Shown: piece by piece, positions 34,982 through 46,167 of the stretch
Numbering within the stretch: position 1 is the stretch's first letter
How the letters are laid out: the number at the start of each line of letters is the position of its first letter
NCBI GenBank assembly: GCA_023375675.1
Contig: JALQBC010000035.1
Coordinates: 310,001 to 374,000, forward strand
Direction of reading: 5' to 3'
DNA from: Cytospora piceicola
Taxonomy: Eukaryota; Ascomycota; Sordariomycetes; Diaporthales; Cytosporaceae
DNA: 64,000 bases
Notes under the pieces: model-generated
What the model saw: the letters and a program-made list of their open reading frames with translations, nothing else
What the model was told of the DNA's origin: nothing
The model's database searches: none
Program-made: the position numbers and the translations under genes

Positions 34982-36159
34982 AGTCTGCCACCGGTCTGGG
35001 ACATGATGAGATACTCCGGGGGAGTTTGCCAGAATCTCGACTAGGGAAGGGTGTTCTCGAAGACCACAGGATATCTACCCCGAATATATCACCTACTGGT
35101 CCTCCCAGAAACAGTCCGTCAAGAACCACAGCGTTCTATGGTTGAATGCTGTGACCCGTTGGTGTGCGCTTCACTCGTGCGGTGCCCGAACCACTCGAAC
35201 GAGAAAGACATCAATCCCAATTTCCTGCCGGGCAGAAAGTATTCTCGAAAGACCACGAGCCCTCTCGTCATTTCACATGGCAATGCGCCGAAGTAAGCAC
35301 CCGGGTCAACACCCAGAGGTTCGGAATTGATATAGTGTATACCTGTCCGGCCGGTGTTACGTAGTATCAGGTCAATCTAGGTAGTCTCAGGGAACAAGTC
35401 ACAATGTCCCATGGGCTTTTGTTGGTAGATACAGGGCAAGAACCAACTCTTCATTCGTCACCATTGAGCAGCACGAAGATTATGGGAGGTGACCTCAAGC
35501 TGCTCGTTTTATCATGTAATCTCTAAGGCCTTTCCGAATTCAGTGATCATCGGAGTCTGGATCCGTTGTTATCCGAGGGAATTGTCATCGTTGCCATTGG
35601 TGCTTGACCGCTGGGTTCTACCGCTGGCTCTATACCGCGAGGAGCCGAGGGAGATGTTCGCGATGCTTCATCATACCGGCAGTGCAAGATCAATATTTTG
35701 TTTCAGTGAGCGGAATGAATTTGATGTAACGAATATGTATTCGTTATACATATGTAATGAATCCAATGCTCGTGAACAAGACGGACGTGTAACCGAAGGA
35801 AAGTTTTGTTTGTACGAAGGTTACGATATAAAATGGTGAGGGAGATGAGTGAAGGCCCTCTATATACGTGTCAACTGGTTATTTAGGTAGGCCAGCGGTC
35901 GGGTGACCTGACAGGCCTTTACTAAAATCTTCGAGATCCATGGATGTGTCACATTGTTGTTGAGCAGTGTTGGAATGAGCGCTTAGTGCTGCACCATGCC
36001 TGCCACTAAGCGCTTGACCAGCTGGTGGTAGAGTTGACCATCGTCTTGGTTGTTCTTCCTAGGTTTCCAAGGGTTGTTGGTTTATTTGTTTGTTAAGTAT
36101 AGCGGTGATGTTGAAGTGCCCCAAAGCCCGACCTGCCAAGTTCCCTCCCAAAGAGGACG
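34982..36159. other. Intergenic region
   Basis: 1.2 kb without a supportable gene. A word of the form TTCTCGAA(A)GACCAC occurs twice (about 35053 and 35243), suggesting a weak local duplication. An 11-bp hairpin lies at 35978-36014. Confidence 0.4.
35978..36014. repeat. Perfect 11-bp inverted repeat (hairpin)
   Basis: Arms AGCGCTTAGTG (35978-35988) and CACTAAGCGCT (36004-36014) around a 15-base loop. No T-tract follows and no gene ends nearby, so it is not clearly a terminator. Confidence 0.7.
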
Positions 36160-36693
36160 TCATGATGGGGTCCGAGGTCTGTTCGGCGCAGAGCTACCGC
36201 CTCTCCTGGTGCGCTGGGCCCACAGTCGTGCCTGTGCTCCTATCTCCTCGTCGGTGATGTCTTCGGGGAGGGAGACCGTGCTGGCACCGCCAGCTTGGTT
36301 CCTGTTTGGAGTTGCCTCTCCCGGTTCTGTCTGTATCGCAGCCGACGCCGTTGCCGTTGCCGCTGGGGTGACCCTGATCCTTCGCCCTGGGACCTGAACC
36401 AGTTGTCCATTTACAAGCCACCACTCGCGCGTGATCGTCTCTCGAAACGCCAGGTTCCTGTCGTCAGGATCTGTGTTCTCGGTTGTTGTAGCAGGGGTTT
36501 CTGTGACGTTTGCGGCCGGGGAGATCTCTTCGGGGGGCTCAGGATCAGGATCTGGCCTAAGAGGGCTTGGCGCGTGGTAAACACAGAGCGGGTTGTGGCA
36601 GCTGTATCGGTCGCGGTGACTGGCGAGACAGTCGCCGTGACAGACAGACTGGTGGCAACCCATGCAGTACATCGGTGGAGCCCAGAAGGACAT
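36160..36693 (-). CDS. Small protein with N-terminal Cys/His cluster, unknown function
   Basis: A single exon of 177 aa starting MSFWAPPMYCMGCHQSVC. The first 40 residues hold seven cysteines and four histidines (CMGCHQSVCHGDC, YSCHNPLC) spaced like a zinc-binding knuckle. The rest is acidic to neutral, rich in Pro, Thr and Ala, and looks disordered, except for a segment WWLVNGQLVQVPGRRIRV near residue 91. No signal peptide is seen. I recall similar N-termini in uncharacterised filamentous-fungal proteins but cannot name a family. It could be a species-level gene; the ordered Cys pattern argues against chance. Confidence 0.55.
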   Translation of the reverse strand: MSFWAPPMYCMGCHQSVCHGDCLASHRDRYSCHNPLCVYHAPSPLRPDPDPEPPEEISPAANVTETPATTTENTDPDDRNLAFRETITREWWLVNGQLVQVPGRRIRVTPAATATASAAIQTEPGEATPNRNQAGGASTVSLPEDITDEEIGAQARLWAQRTRRGGSSAPNRPRTPS

Positions 36694-38754
36694 CTTGGCG
36701 GAAGACCGACTCGAAGATCGGACCTGAGAATACTCGCGTGGGCTTTTCCAGTGCTACACTCGGACTGGTAAGTAGATAGTATGTTTTGTTGGAGTGGAAG
36801 TAAGCGTCAAGTCGCCGAGGTCGTGAGAAGTGGTGCGGAAGCCACAGCCTTAGAACTCCTCGCTGCTGTTGTTTTTAAGACTTCCGATGACTGATGAGTC
36901 GCTGTAAACAGTGCCTCACTTATGGAGAGTGGTATTTGGCTCACACCTGGGCAAGCTTGGAAGATCGATGATTCCTCGTGGGAGACGATCATCTTACTCT
37001 CGGCGTTCACCTTCAAGTGTTGAGGTTTGGATGGTTCTGGCCTTGATATCTTGTATTGGTCAATTCGCAATTTCAGCACACATATTCCAAGTTCGTGCCA
37101 CTATTGAAATTTCCCACCTGGTACAGCGTGACTATTTGCCTCTGAGACAAGGACATTTATGTCCGCAATTGTCCTATTCACTAACTTGGTCATACAGGTT
37201 TTGGATTCATTTCCTGAAGCATAGAGATGCCGTTCCATTTCGTATATGGTCATCAACCAGAGTCTTGCTCAAGTCATATTCAATGTTACATTTGTATTTT
37301 GGTCTCTAATACTCCTGCAAGCTTGTTCCCCACCCCAACTTAAAAGGCTCAACTTGCTTCCGCGACAAGTAAATACATTCCTCGCAATGTTAGAAAACAG
37401 TAGGTAATCAATATTAAGTCATACGGCCATGTAATACAACATCACTACAACTAACAAGAAATGCTATGGAGAAGAGTGGGGAAGCAACTATCTGCTAAGA
37501 GAGAGTTGAACTGTACCCATTTCGACAATCCGGACTTACGTACATATTGCAGGACATTTATTTGCTTCGATGGCTGATATTTGCCACTTTAAGATCTCTA
37601 GTGTACTTACCTGGCTGCCTGGGTAGATCAGCGTTCACAGGTACACAGGTACACTGGAGTCATATCGGCACATGTGCCGGAGGACCGCTGCCATGTTACC
37701 CATCCACCATGCAACCCGATCATGAATGGCAACATGCCGGACAGGGATTCTTATCTCGACCCCGGTTTGAAAGCGGTCTATGGCGATCACACCTTGCTAT
37801 AGCAACGCTTTGCGAGGCAGAATCGGGAAGGAGATCGGTAAGGAACCGCTTTGCAGCAGATTGTGGAAGTCTTGATATCAATATCGACCGATGAGAGCCG
37901 CTCTCAATTCTCAGTTATTCTTCTTCCATCTTGCCCCACCTTGCTTTTGGCGCAAACACTAACGATCGAGCAGATAATTCTCGTAAATATGCGGCTACTG
38001 TATGACTTCCCGAGTTTACGTGCAGTCGAACGACCCAGTTGGCGGACGTCCGTGTATGTGTGTCACATGAAGACGTGGCATATCCAAACGCGTCCGGTGT
38101 CATAAAAGTACATACCAAATGGTGTATTGCTTTCTTTTTCAATTTTTGTTTCTACTGGTGGACAATATATCCAAGATTCCACGGAATATAGCTACGGGAG
38201 CGGTGTACATTACTACTCCGATGTCCCGGAGGAAGAGAGACCTGTAAAGTGTTATCTGTTGCGCATATCCTGACCAACAATACGAGCTGATAATTCATCC
38301 CCTCCCCCATCTGCCGCCCAACATGGCAAACAGGCCGGGCATGCCGGCAGCTCTGAGTGACCAGGAGGGTGCCGAGTTAGTAAATCCCATATGCCCGTAT
38401 TGGAAAGAGGACTTTCCAGGTCTAGACTTTGAAGATCGGCGTAGATTAACGTTGCAGCCAGCGACGAATCTGGCAGGTTGTTATTAGTCTATATCAGGGG
38501 TATCACACCCATCACGAAGTCACGGAGTCACGCCAGGCGGCCCAAGACGTCGATTGCAACGCGTGAATAGCGGATCCGCTCCCGTGTCTCCACCCAGCTG
38601 AGCTGTCCCGCCATCTCTTCACATAATAAGGACGACCGAGTACGTGCGCATTCACCCAGTCCCTCTCTTCCTCGTGTCTCCCAGCAGCACGATCCCGCCG
38701 TCTCCACCTCCCCTTCCCATCCGCCCGAGACCACCACGCCGGGACGCCCCCAAG
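36694..38754. other. Intergenic region, gene-poor and AT-rich
   Basis: 2 kb with no supportable gene on either strand. It includes the pyrimidine-rich leader of the S28 peptidase at its right end. Confidence 0.4.
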
Positions 38755-40507
38755 ATGAAGTCGGCCGCACTCCTCGCCAGCACGCTCCTCGCGAGCGGTG
38801 CCTGGGCCATCTCGGCCTTCAGCAAAGCCCCCGTGCCCCCTCCCCTGCGCCTGGAAGAAGCCACGCCCGGCGGGCCCGTCCAGGGGCGCGCCGTCACCAG
38901 CGGCCAGGGCGTCTTCCAGCAGCTGCTGGACCACGGCGACCCCTCCCTCGGCACCTTCAACCAGTCGTTCTGGTGGAGCAGCGAGTACTGGCAGGGGCCC
39001 GGCTCCCCCGTCGTCTTCTTCACGCCCGGCGAGGCCGCCGCCGCCGGGTACACGGGGTACCTGACCAACAGGACCATCACGGGCCAGTTTGCGCAGTCCA
39101 TCGGCGGCGCGGTGGTTTTGATGGAGCACCGGTACTGGGGCGACTCGAGCCCATTCAGCGTGCTGACGACGGAGAACCTGACGTACCTCACGCTGGATAA
39201 CGCCATCCACGACACTACCTACTTTGCGAAGAACGTAGAGCTGCCCTTCGACAGCAATGGCAGCAGCAATGCGGCCAATGCGCCATGGGTGTTCTCCGGT
39301 GGTAGCTACAGTGGTGCACTGTCTGCTTGGACCGAGAGTGTTGACCCCGGTACCTTCTGGGCGTATCATGCGACAAGTGCTGTTGTTGAGGCTGTCTACG
39401 ACTTTGTGAGTAATTCTCAGACCAAACTTATAAATTAGGTTACGACTAACAGAGAATAGTGGGAGTACTTCGACCCCGTTCGCCAGGGCATGCCTCAGAA
39501 CTGCAGCTCAGACGTGATCAAGGTCATCGAACACGTCGACAGCATTCTCCTCAGCAACAACACTGCAGCGAAGCAGGCTCTGAAGAACAAGTTTGGCCTC
39601 GGCGCTCTCGAGCATGACGATGATTTCGCCAGCGTCCTCGAGAACGGCCCCTGGTTGTGGCAGTCGGATTCATTCTACACCGGGTACTCCGACTTCTACC
39701 TCTGGTGTGACACCGTCGAGAACGTTGGAGCTCTCTATCCCAACTCGACGACTGTGCCCGGTGCGCAGGGTGTCGGCCTGGAGAAGGCCCTCGACGGCTA
39801 TGCTAAGTGGGTCTCGGAGTATCTGCTGCCTGACTGTAAGTGACAACATCGTGGCTCTGGTCTGTATGACCGGCTACTAACTCTCTTTCACGTTAGACTG
39901 CGCTAGCTATGGCTACGACGACTGGTCCGGGACGTACAGCGTTGCGTGCATGGACACCTACAACGCCAGCAGCCCCATCTACACGGACCTGACCGTCGAC
40001 AACCCCTGGGACAGGCAGTGGGAGTGGATCCTCTGCAACGAGCCCCTCGCCTACTGGCAGGACGGCGCCGCATACGGCACGCCCAGCCTCGTGTCGAGCC
40101 TCGTCTCGGCCGAGTACTGGCAGCGCCAGTGCGGCCTGTACTTCACGCCGCCGGGGACCTTCGGCTCCGAAGTGGGCAAGAGCGTCGCGACCACCAACGC
40201 GTACACCAAGGGGTGGGACATCGAGGGCACGACGACGCGGCTCATCTTCACCAACGGGCAGTACGACCCCTGGAAGGACTCCACGGTGTCGAGCGACTTT
40301 AAGCCCGGTGGTCCGTATAACGGGACTGATGACGCTCCTGTCTTGGTTATCCCCGGCGGTATCCACTGTAGCGATATGATCGCGAAGAACGGCGCTGTTA
40401 ATGCTGGAGCGCAGGAGGTAATTGACACCGAGATTGCGGTCATCACGGGGTGGGTTGAGGAGTACTATACGGAGAAGAAGAGGAAGAGGACCGTGAGACA
40501 TAGGTGA
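38755..40507 (+). CDS. Secreted serine peptidase, family S28 (prolyl carboxypeptidase-like)
   Basis: Three exons, 38755-39405, 39460-39835 and 39897-40507, encode 545 aa; introns are 54 and 61 bp. A signal peptide of about 18 residues (ending SGAWA) opens the protein. S28 marks are FQQLLDHGDP, EHRYWGDSSPF and the nucleophile elbow SGGSYSG with Ser184. The other triad members are Asp466 in NGQYDPW and His499 in GGIHCSDM. Several N-glycosylation sites (NQS, NRT, NLT, NGS, NTT) fit secretion. S28 enzymes remove Pro-X residues from either end of peptides, usually at acid pH in fungi. The C-terminus is unusually basic (KKRKRTVRHR), which might tether the enzyme to the wall or be cut off. Confidence 0.93.
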
Positions 40508-40940
40508 TGATGATTCGTATATATGGCGATATTATTGGACAGCTAATAAGGCATGTCAATGGAAATAGCGCCACATAATACATATAAATGGCCGTTACGG
40601 ACGTGCCTCCACTTTCGAACGAATTTTAGCTGCAGAATATGGCGTACGGGAGAGCTGTTGCAACCCTAACCAGCGTTTCACAGTAATAAACCTGCTGGAC
40701 ACCAGTTGACTTCGTGAAGCCATACAGCTGGAATATGTCTCGGACTGTTTACACCGCATTGGCTGTTGGTCCCCAAAGTGACCCAGGCGCAAACGGGCAG
40801 TGAGTCTGTGACCTTATTGGAGCATATCATTTCCATCCCTCCCCTTAGGCTTTAGGCCTGTTTGTTCACTTCTCCTAAACACACACACAAACACACGCAA
40901 CGGAAATCTACGATATACTAAATTGGCTGTGTTTCACACC

Positions 40941-40986
40941 CATCTGGTCCCTTGAGTTCCGTTCATCTGGTCCCTTGAGTTCCCTT
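40941..40986. repeat. 23-bp tandem duplication
   Basis: Two adjacent 23-bp units beginning CATCTGGTCCCTTGAGTTCC, differing at one of the last three bases. Confidence 0.9.
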
Positions 40987-41170
40987 CACTGCTTCTTGAT
41001 CGCCACCGCTACGTTATACCTTGCTTTGCAGACCAAACACCTTTTTCACATACCCACATGTAATTCTTCTACCAGACCAATCCATCATCCCACAGTTCCT
41101 TCAGGGACTCAGTCCCCGACCGATCGGACTACTCATTCCCCAGAAAAAAGTCATCGACTGCTTCGAACCT

Positions 41171-41183
41171 CCCCCCCCCCCCC
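41171..41183. repeat. C13 homopolymer in the probable 5' leader
   Basis: Thirteen consecutive C, 116 bp upstream of the chosen ATG and within the upstream open frame, where it would encode a Pro run. Confidence 0.9.
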
Positions 41184-41298
41184 GAAACCCAAAGGCATCG
41201 ACACCCGCACGTACCGCTCCGAAGTCCAACGGGAGAAGACACAATCCATTCGCGGAAGAACCTGGTGGACTGTGGACTGTGTACCCAAACTCAACACC

Positions 41299-43699
41299 AT
41301 GATGGATACGCCCTTGCCCGGGCCAACTCTTACTGGGGCTCGCCCGCCTCGATACGCAGGTGAGAGACCATTGCCAGACAGAACCCAAAACAACGACGAA
41401 TCAGCCCTGCACATTGCCGAGCTTGCCCTCAAGGTGAAAGAGAAACGCCGCAGCAAGTCATTTGGAAAGAAAAGCCAGGGAGAGACAGAGGATGTTGCTG
41501 GACACGAGGGCGAGCAGGATGTGGAGTGCAGAATCGAAAGCAGCCAGCAGATGCCCTCCGTCCAAGTCGAGCCTCAAGCAGGTCCAGAAGACTGCACTCA
41601 GGAAACGTATGACCACGCTGCTGGGTACCCTTTGGAGTCCCAGCACCAAGTCTTCGGCGACATCCCAGACGTGAGACTCCCGCTGAAGTCGATGTACGAT
41701 GGAACCGGAGATTGGCCAAAGAGGGTTCCCGCCGGCGGCACTCAATACTCATGGAGCGGCATCGGCTTCCCTAATGACGAGCACCTCGTCGTCGGGAGGT
41801 ACGAAGAAGACACCCAGATTGACAGACAGGAAGCTGCCGTCATGGACCTTGGGAAGGATATTTCCGACATTACAAAGAAAGCCCCGAAAGAAATCGCAGA
41901 CGGACCAGTCGAGCTTCAAATGGGGAACAATCGTGTGATCGAATTTTATTCAGTCCATGAACGGACCGTCTGCCGCATCAAATTCGAAGATGTTGACGCC
42001 CTGACAGCTGGCTCTCCATACAGCGCCTCGAAGGTATCTAAGCAAGTCGAGCGGAGTATTACCGAAGCGATAGGAGATCAGCCAGAGCTCAAGGTGGAGC
42101 AATGGGTGACAGCCCACGTCTTGCTATCTATGGCAGGCCAGATCGAAGGGAGGACGGAGGACTACTGGAGGAAGGCTCGTGGTCTGGCTCAACAGCAACT
42201 CCATCTCAATCAGGACCTTGAAGGCGAAGTCCGAAAGCAAATGGGGGATGGATTGGCAAGGAAAGATACTGCCTTCTCGACGATGCTGAATCTGGTGACC
42301 CAAGGCTGTCCAAGAAAGACCTTCAATCCCTACCACCAGGTCCGGCGGGACGAGTACGCGGTTGCTAACGGGTTGTTCTACAAGATCCAAAGCACTGACA
42401 TCGTCCTAGTGCTGGACAAGTCGGACAACATGATCCTGTTCCAGTGCACCGATGTGTTCCAGAGGCTATTGACAAGGGCGGTCCAGAAGGCAGTCGTCAA
42501 GGACTTCGAGACATACAGCTCCCTCGTTCCTATACCCACTCCAGACATGACACGCCACGGTCTACACTGGATTGACTGGCTCTTGCAGCGGCCAGAGCTT
42601 GACTTTCGCAACCCCAAGAATGATGCCCGTTTGGCTAAATCCGGTGAGTCCCTCATGACACACATCTATACTGCCAGACACTTGAGTGCTAGGCCTAGGA
42701 AATACCCAACTACCCAGCCACCCAGCCACCCAGCCACCTACGGGTACCCATAGGTGTTTCTTTTCTGGGGCTACCTGATGTCTTCGGATGGGTTTGAGTG
42801 GAACATTTACTGACTTCGCCAACCTAGGCGTCTACCATATAGGATACCGCTGCAAGACTGGTGATCCCAATGGACATCGCACACCCGGTCCAACCAAGGA
42901 CAGCCCCGGTAAAAGGGTACCCGACGATGGTCATGTCTACCACCAGCTGGCCAAACTGCGATACAGTGCTCTGGGGGCGTGTACTGAGGTCTCGAGGTTC
43001 TTTTTTGAAGTCCTCGACCCGGACTTGCTACAACAGTACATTCGCGTGGCGGACGAGGTGAACAAGCTGGAGTCTATCCCATTCGGGACCAGACGGTCAG
43101 GCGAGCCTTTCGTCCTGAGAGCCTTGCTCGTGAACCTGATGACGAACGAGCACAAGGATACTGGCGATTGGCGTTACGGATTCGCCTTCCTCCTGCCACT
43201 CGGCGACTTCGAGGGCGGGGACCTGGTGCTACGGGAGCTTGGCCTTCAGATCCAGAGCCCACCCGGCTGCTGCCAGATGTTCCGAGGCCGCGAGCTGCGA
43301 CACTCGATCACGAAATGGACGGGGAGGAGGCTCGTGTGCGTGAATGTGACCCATGAGGCCGTCCGGAAGTGGGCACTCAGGCAGATGGGCGAGGAGGTCA
43401 AGGACTCACCGACTGGCGGGACGAGCACAGCTGGGAATCTCGCAGATTGTATCGACAGGGAGCCTGAGGATATTGTCCCGGAGGACCAACGGATCGAGTG
43501 CGACAGGGAGAGGATTCCGGAGCGATACATGGAGACGGATGAAGACTCGAAGGAGTCCGGATCGGGCGAGTCTGAGGCTTCACTGAGGCCGAAAGTCCCC
43601 GTGTCAGCCGGTAAGCGGAGGGCAGGGAGCTCGTCTGATGCTTCTGCCGAGGGAAGTAATGACGTCTCATCGTCTGTGAAAAGGCGAAAGGAATCATGA
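41299..43699 (+). CDS. 2-oxoglutarate/Fe(II) dioxygenase-like protein, resembling the TET/JBP group
   Basis: Two exons, 41299-42643 and 42828-43699, encode 738 aa. The 184-bp intron is the longest in the window; it joins LAKSGVYHIGYR in frame. The frame is open 324 bp upstream but starts there with TTG, so the ATG pair at 41299 is used. The C-terminal dioxygenase core shows NEHKDTGDW (His557, Asp559), FEGGDLVLREL, RGRELRHSITKW (His607) and GRR (Arg615/616). This is the HxD..H..R order with the short spacing of TET/JBP-type nucleic-acid dioxygenases. The N-terminal 450 residues are Lys/Glu-rich then globular, unrecognised. A basic, Ser-rich tail ends VKRRKES, like a nuclear signal. Oxidation of 5-methylcytosine is a hypothesis, not shown. 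Confidence 0.65.
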
Positions 43700-44194
43700 G
43701 TTACGAGCACACTAGAACAAGCCCCCAAAGTATTACTGTCCCCGAAGCCCACCTCTCCCTGAGAATTACTGTACAAAGCCAGGTAAGCTTACAATTGAGC
43801 AACATTCACATAATCCAATAAGAGCCAATCCGGTGTGAACAGTCCGAGACATGTTCTCGCTGGGCCTCAAGACACTTTCAGCAGATGAATCACGGTCCAA
43901 CAAAGGTTATCTACCAAAGCTTACTGTGTAGGCGAGACCGTAAGCGGAACCTTGGAAGGTGGCGAACTCGTCTGATGCTTCGGCGGGATGTAGCCATGAT
44001 GTTTCATTTTCAGTAAAGAGGCGTAAAGAAGCCTAAACATAGAGACGCAAAACCGGTCTCTGAATCAACCCCCTGTCGCAGCACCCCTATTGCACATGAG
44101 ATAATGACCATCCATGAGTCCGTAGGCGTCGCATCAATTCCTGTTTCCCATATTGAGTTTCTTGTCTTCCGTGCGTGCATGTAAGACTGGTGGC
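43700..44194. other. Intergenic region with decayed copy of the dioxygenase 3' end
   Basis: Shared 3' flank of two convergent genes. The only structure I see is the duplicated C-terminal coding fragment at about 43939-44036. Confidence 0.45.
43939..44036 (+). pseudogene. Duplicated remnant of the dioxygenase C-terminus
   Basis: From 43962 the frame reads ANSSDASAGCSHDVSFSV then KRRKEA and TAA. It parallels the gene's own last residues GSSSDASAEGSNDVSSSV then KRRKES and TGA. Upstream, CGTAAGCGGA matches GGTAAGCGGA of the gene. The rest of the second copy is not found. Confidence 0.6.
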
Positions 44195-45609
44195 CTACTC
44201 ATAGACCGCAACTTGCGCCTTTTCCAAGACCTTTGTCTCCTGAGGATTGTCCCTTGGGTTCTTCATCAGAGCTCCCGTAAGGACGTAGGCAATGGTGTTT
44301 GTCTTGTGGCCGGTAGAGCCTACCGCCTCGGATGCTTCTTCATCGACGACAGACTCGCACTCAGACATAGGCTTCCCTACGAAGCCAGACATATCATCGA
44401 TGTAGAGATGATCCTTGGCCTTTCGCATCAACATACTCAGGTCCACAGCATCGTTGCAGATCTGCTCGAGCATCTGAATTCCCCTATTCTCTGCATCAGG
44501 GCCATTGGTCTCGAAAATGCTGAGGGAATTCCAGATGTCGTTCTGGATAATACGAGACAGGCTGCGCTTGTCGTCCCTGAAGCGCTCCGTTACCTTCATC
44601 GTGGCAATGCGCCAATCCATGAGCACATTGAGGCTTTCTACCAGGGAGTTAGTATCAATGAACATATATAGGGTGCAAGTTCTGCTGGGTGCCGGTATTA
44701 CCGCCAGGGAGGTAGTTCCACATGTATGTCTCCACTTCTTCCAATCTCTGATCGAGGCCGTTGGCTTCATTGGTTAGACCGTAATGTCGTCGACCAAAAG
44801 TGGCACTTGCAAGGTAACGGAAGACATGACAGTGAAGACGAGGATAAAAGCGATTCCACTGTGTGTGTCCGCTGAATATAGTCTGAAGATATGCGCGCTG
44901 CTCGTCCGACAGGTTCCTCTCTTCGATGTGGTCCCTGAGTCCCTTGGCCCAAGTCATTTTGACAAGGCGGAAGATCTGGGACCGCAGGGCCGAGAACTTT
45001 TGCACCACTTCATCATCGCTGACCTGATCATTGGGTGGAGGAACGAGCATTTGTCGAAGGCTAGCCATGCGCTCTCCAAGTCTTTCATTCTTGGCTCGTT
45101 CGTGACTGAGATCGCCGTTGGCGGCGTTGACGTAGGCATCGAGTTTCTCGATCTGCTGTTGATCCGCAGTGATTTTGCTCTGGAGTGAGTCTTTCTCACG
45201 GTGAAGCTGTAGGTTCTGTTGAGCAAGATGATCGATGATCTCCCGAGGGCTTGGAGTTTCGGGTTTGCGTGCCCTCGACTGGTTCCAGTTCCAGAATCCT
45301 ACCATCTGCTATGATATTGAAGTTAGCACTGCTTGTCCGCTATTCATAAACATGAGACCATACCGTAGAAGGCTTTTTGTTGGTTTCTTCCGTCGCGGGA
45401 AGAGGGAACCTCTTGTTCAGCTCCTCCTGCAAGGTCGCTTTGAGCTTTTCCTGCTGCAACTGAAACATATGTCCCAGGCGTGCAACGCCGATAGGGTCTT
45501 TGTTGGGCACAGGTGCGTCCCCAAGGACCAGATCAAGGCGTTCATCCATTTTTTTCTTTTTGCGAGGCGGGGAGCTGACCTCTGCTGGTTGGTAAATGTC
45601 GGGCGGCAT
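44195..45609 (-). CDS. Coiled-coil protein of unknown function
   Basis: Three exons, 45609-45364, 45308-44702 and 44637-44195, encode 431 aa; introns are 55 and 64 bp and all phases close. The start is MPPDIYQPAEV. A basic patch (PPRKKKKMDE) at residues 14-23 could be a nuclear signal. A long heptad-rich helix runs from about residue 100 to 165 (IIDHLAQQNLQLHREKDSLQ and onward), clearly coiled coil. The second half is helical with motifs FSALRSQIFRLVKMTWAKGL and LMRKAKDHLYIDDMSGFVGK. I recognise no enzyme or known domain. The architecture suggests a scaffold or chromatin-associated protein found in filamentous ascomycetes. It is divergent from the Hsp70-like gene, 558 bp away. Confidence 0.7.
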
Positions 45610-45640
45610 GTTGTAGTGTCAGCTGCCAGTTGGTTGACCA

Positions 45641-45694
45641 CTTAAATACCTAAGTCTGTACCTAAGTAGGTACGTACTTAGCAAGTAGTTAGGC
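45641..45694. repeat. CTAGGTA/CTAAGTA-type repeat block
   Basis: Alternating TACCTAAG, GTACGTAC and CTTAGCAAG words with partial self-complementarity, just upstream of the coiled-coil gene start. Confidence 0.55.
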
Positions 45695-45802
45695 GAGTTT
45701 AGTGTGCTCAAGCCAATGTGCTCGAACTTTGGGGACAGATCGCAGAGGCAGGTGAAACTCGGGTTCAGGCATAGACCAAAAACAATGAAAGGATGAAACT
45801 AA

Positions 45803-45840
45803 ACTACTTAGTACCTACCTAGGTAGATACCTAGGTAGCT
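45803..45840. repeat. CTAGGTA-type palindromic repeat block
   Basis: Contains ACCTACCTAGGTAGATACC then TAGGTAG, with CCTAGG palindromes; same word family as the block at 34297-34351. Confidence 0.6.
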
Positions 45841-46167
45841 TTGAAATCGACAAACAACATTGGAACCTTGGAACCTGGAACCTCCATTGGTTGGGACATT
45901 GAACTTGATCAAAGCCACGGGTAATTACCTCGGTTACTCGCACTGGCCCAGGTGCCTCAGGAACGTCCAAGCAGTCAAAGCACAAACGACTTTGGGACCC
46001 AACTCTCTAGAAACTTTGCGTATTTAATCTACTCGCGTCAACTCTCATCGCGTCTCATCGCGTCCCATCGTCACATCGTCCCATAATTCCTTTGCGCCGT
46101 ACCATCATCTAAATTCAGTCACGAAGTCTTCTGAACCAAAGCTCAGGCTTGCCAGATCAAGTTCGGG

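Larger units (their letters stand above)
40508..41298. other. Intergenic region and 5' leader of the 2OG dioxygenase gene
   Basis: Holds a 23-bp tandem duplication (40941-40986) and a C13 tract (41171-41183). The dioxygenase frame is open from 40975 but has no ATG until 41299. Confidence 0.45.
45610..46167. promoter_or_regulatory. Bidirectional promoter between coiled-coil and Hsp70-like genes
   Basis: 558 bp with two CTAGGTA-type palindromic blocks (45641-45694 and 45803-45840) and, in the Hsp70-like leader near 46045-46085, several repeats of the word CTCATCGCGTC. No classical heat-shock element (nGAAn repeats) stands out. Confidence 0.4.

Noticed and set aside
35489..35839. 116-aa plus-strand open frame
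   Set aside because: No homology recognised, no promoter or intron signals, AT-rich intergenic context.
40975..41298. N-terminal extension of the dioxygenase through the poly-Pro (C13) stretch
   Set aside because: The open frame there starts with TTG, and the sequence contains a tandem repeat and homopolymer typical of untranslated leader.
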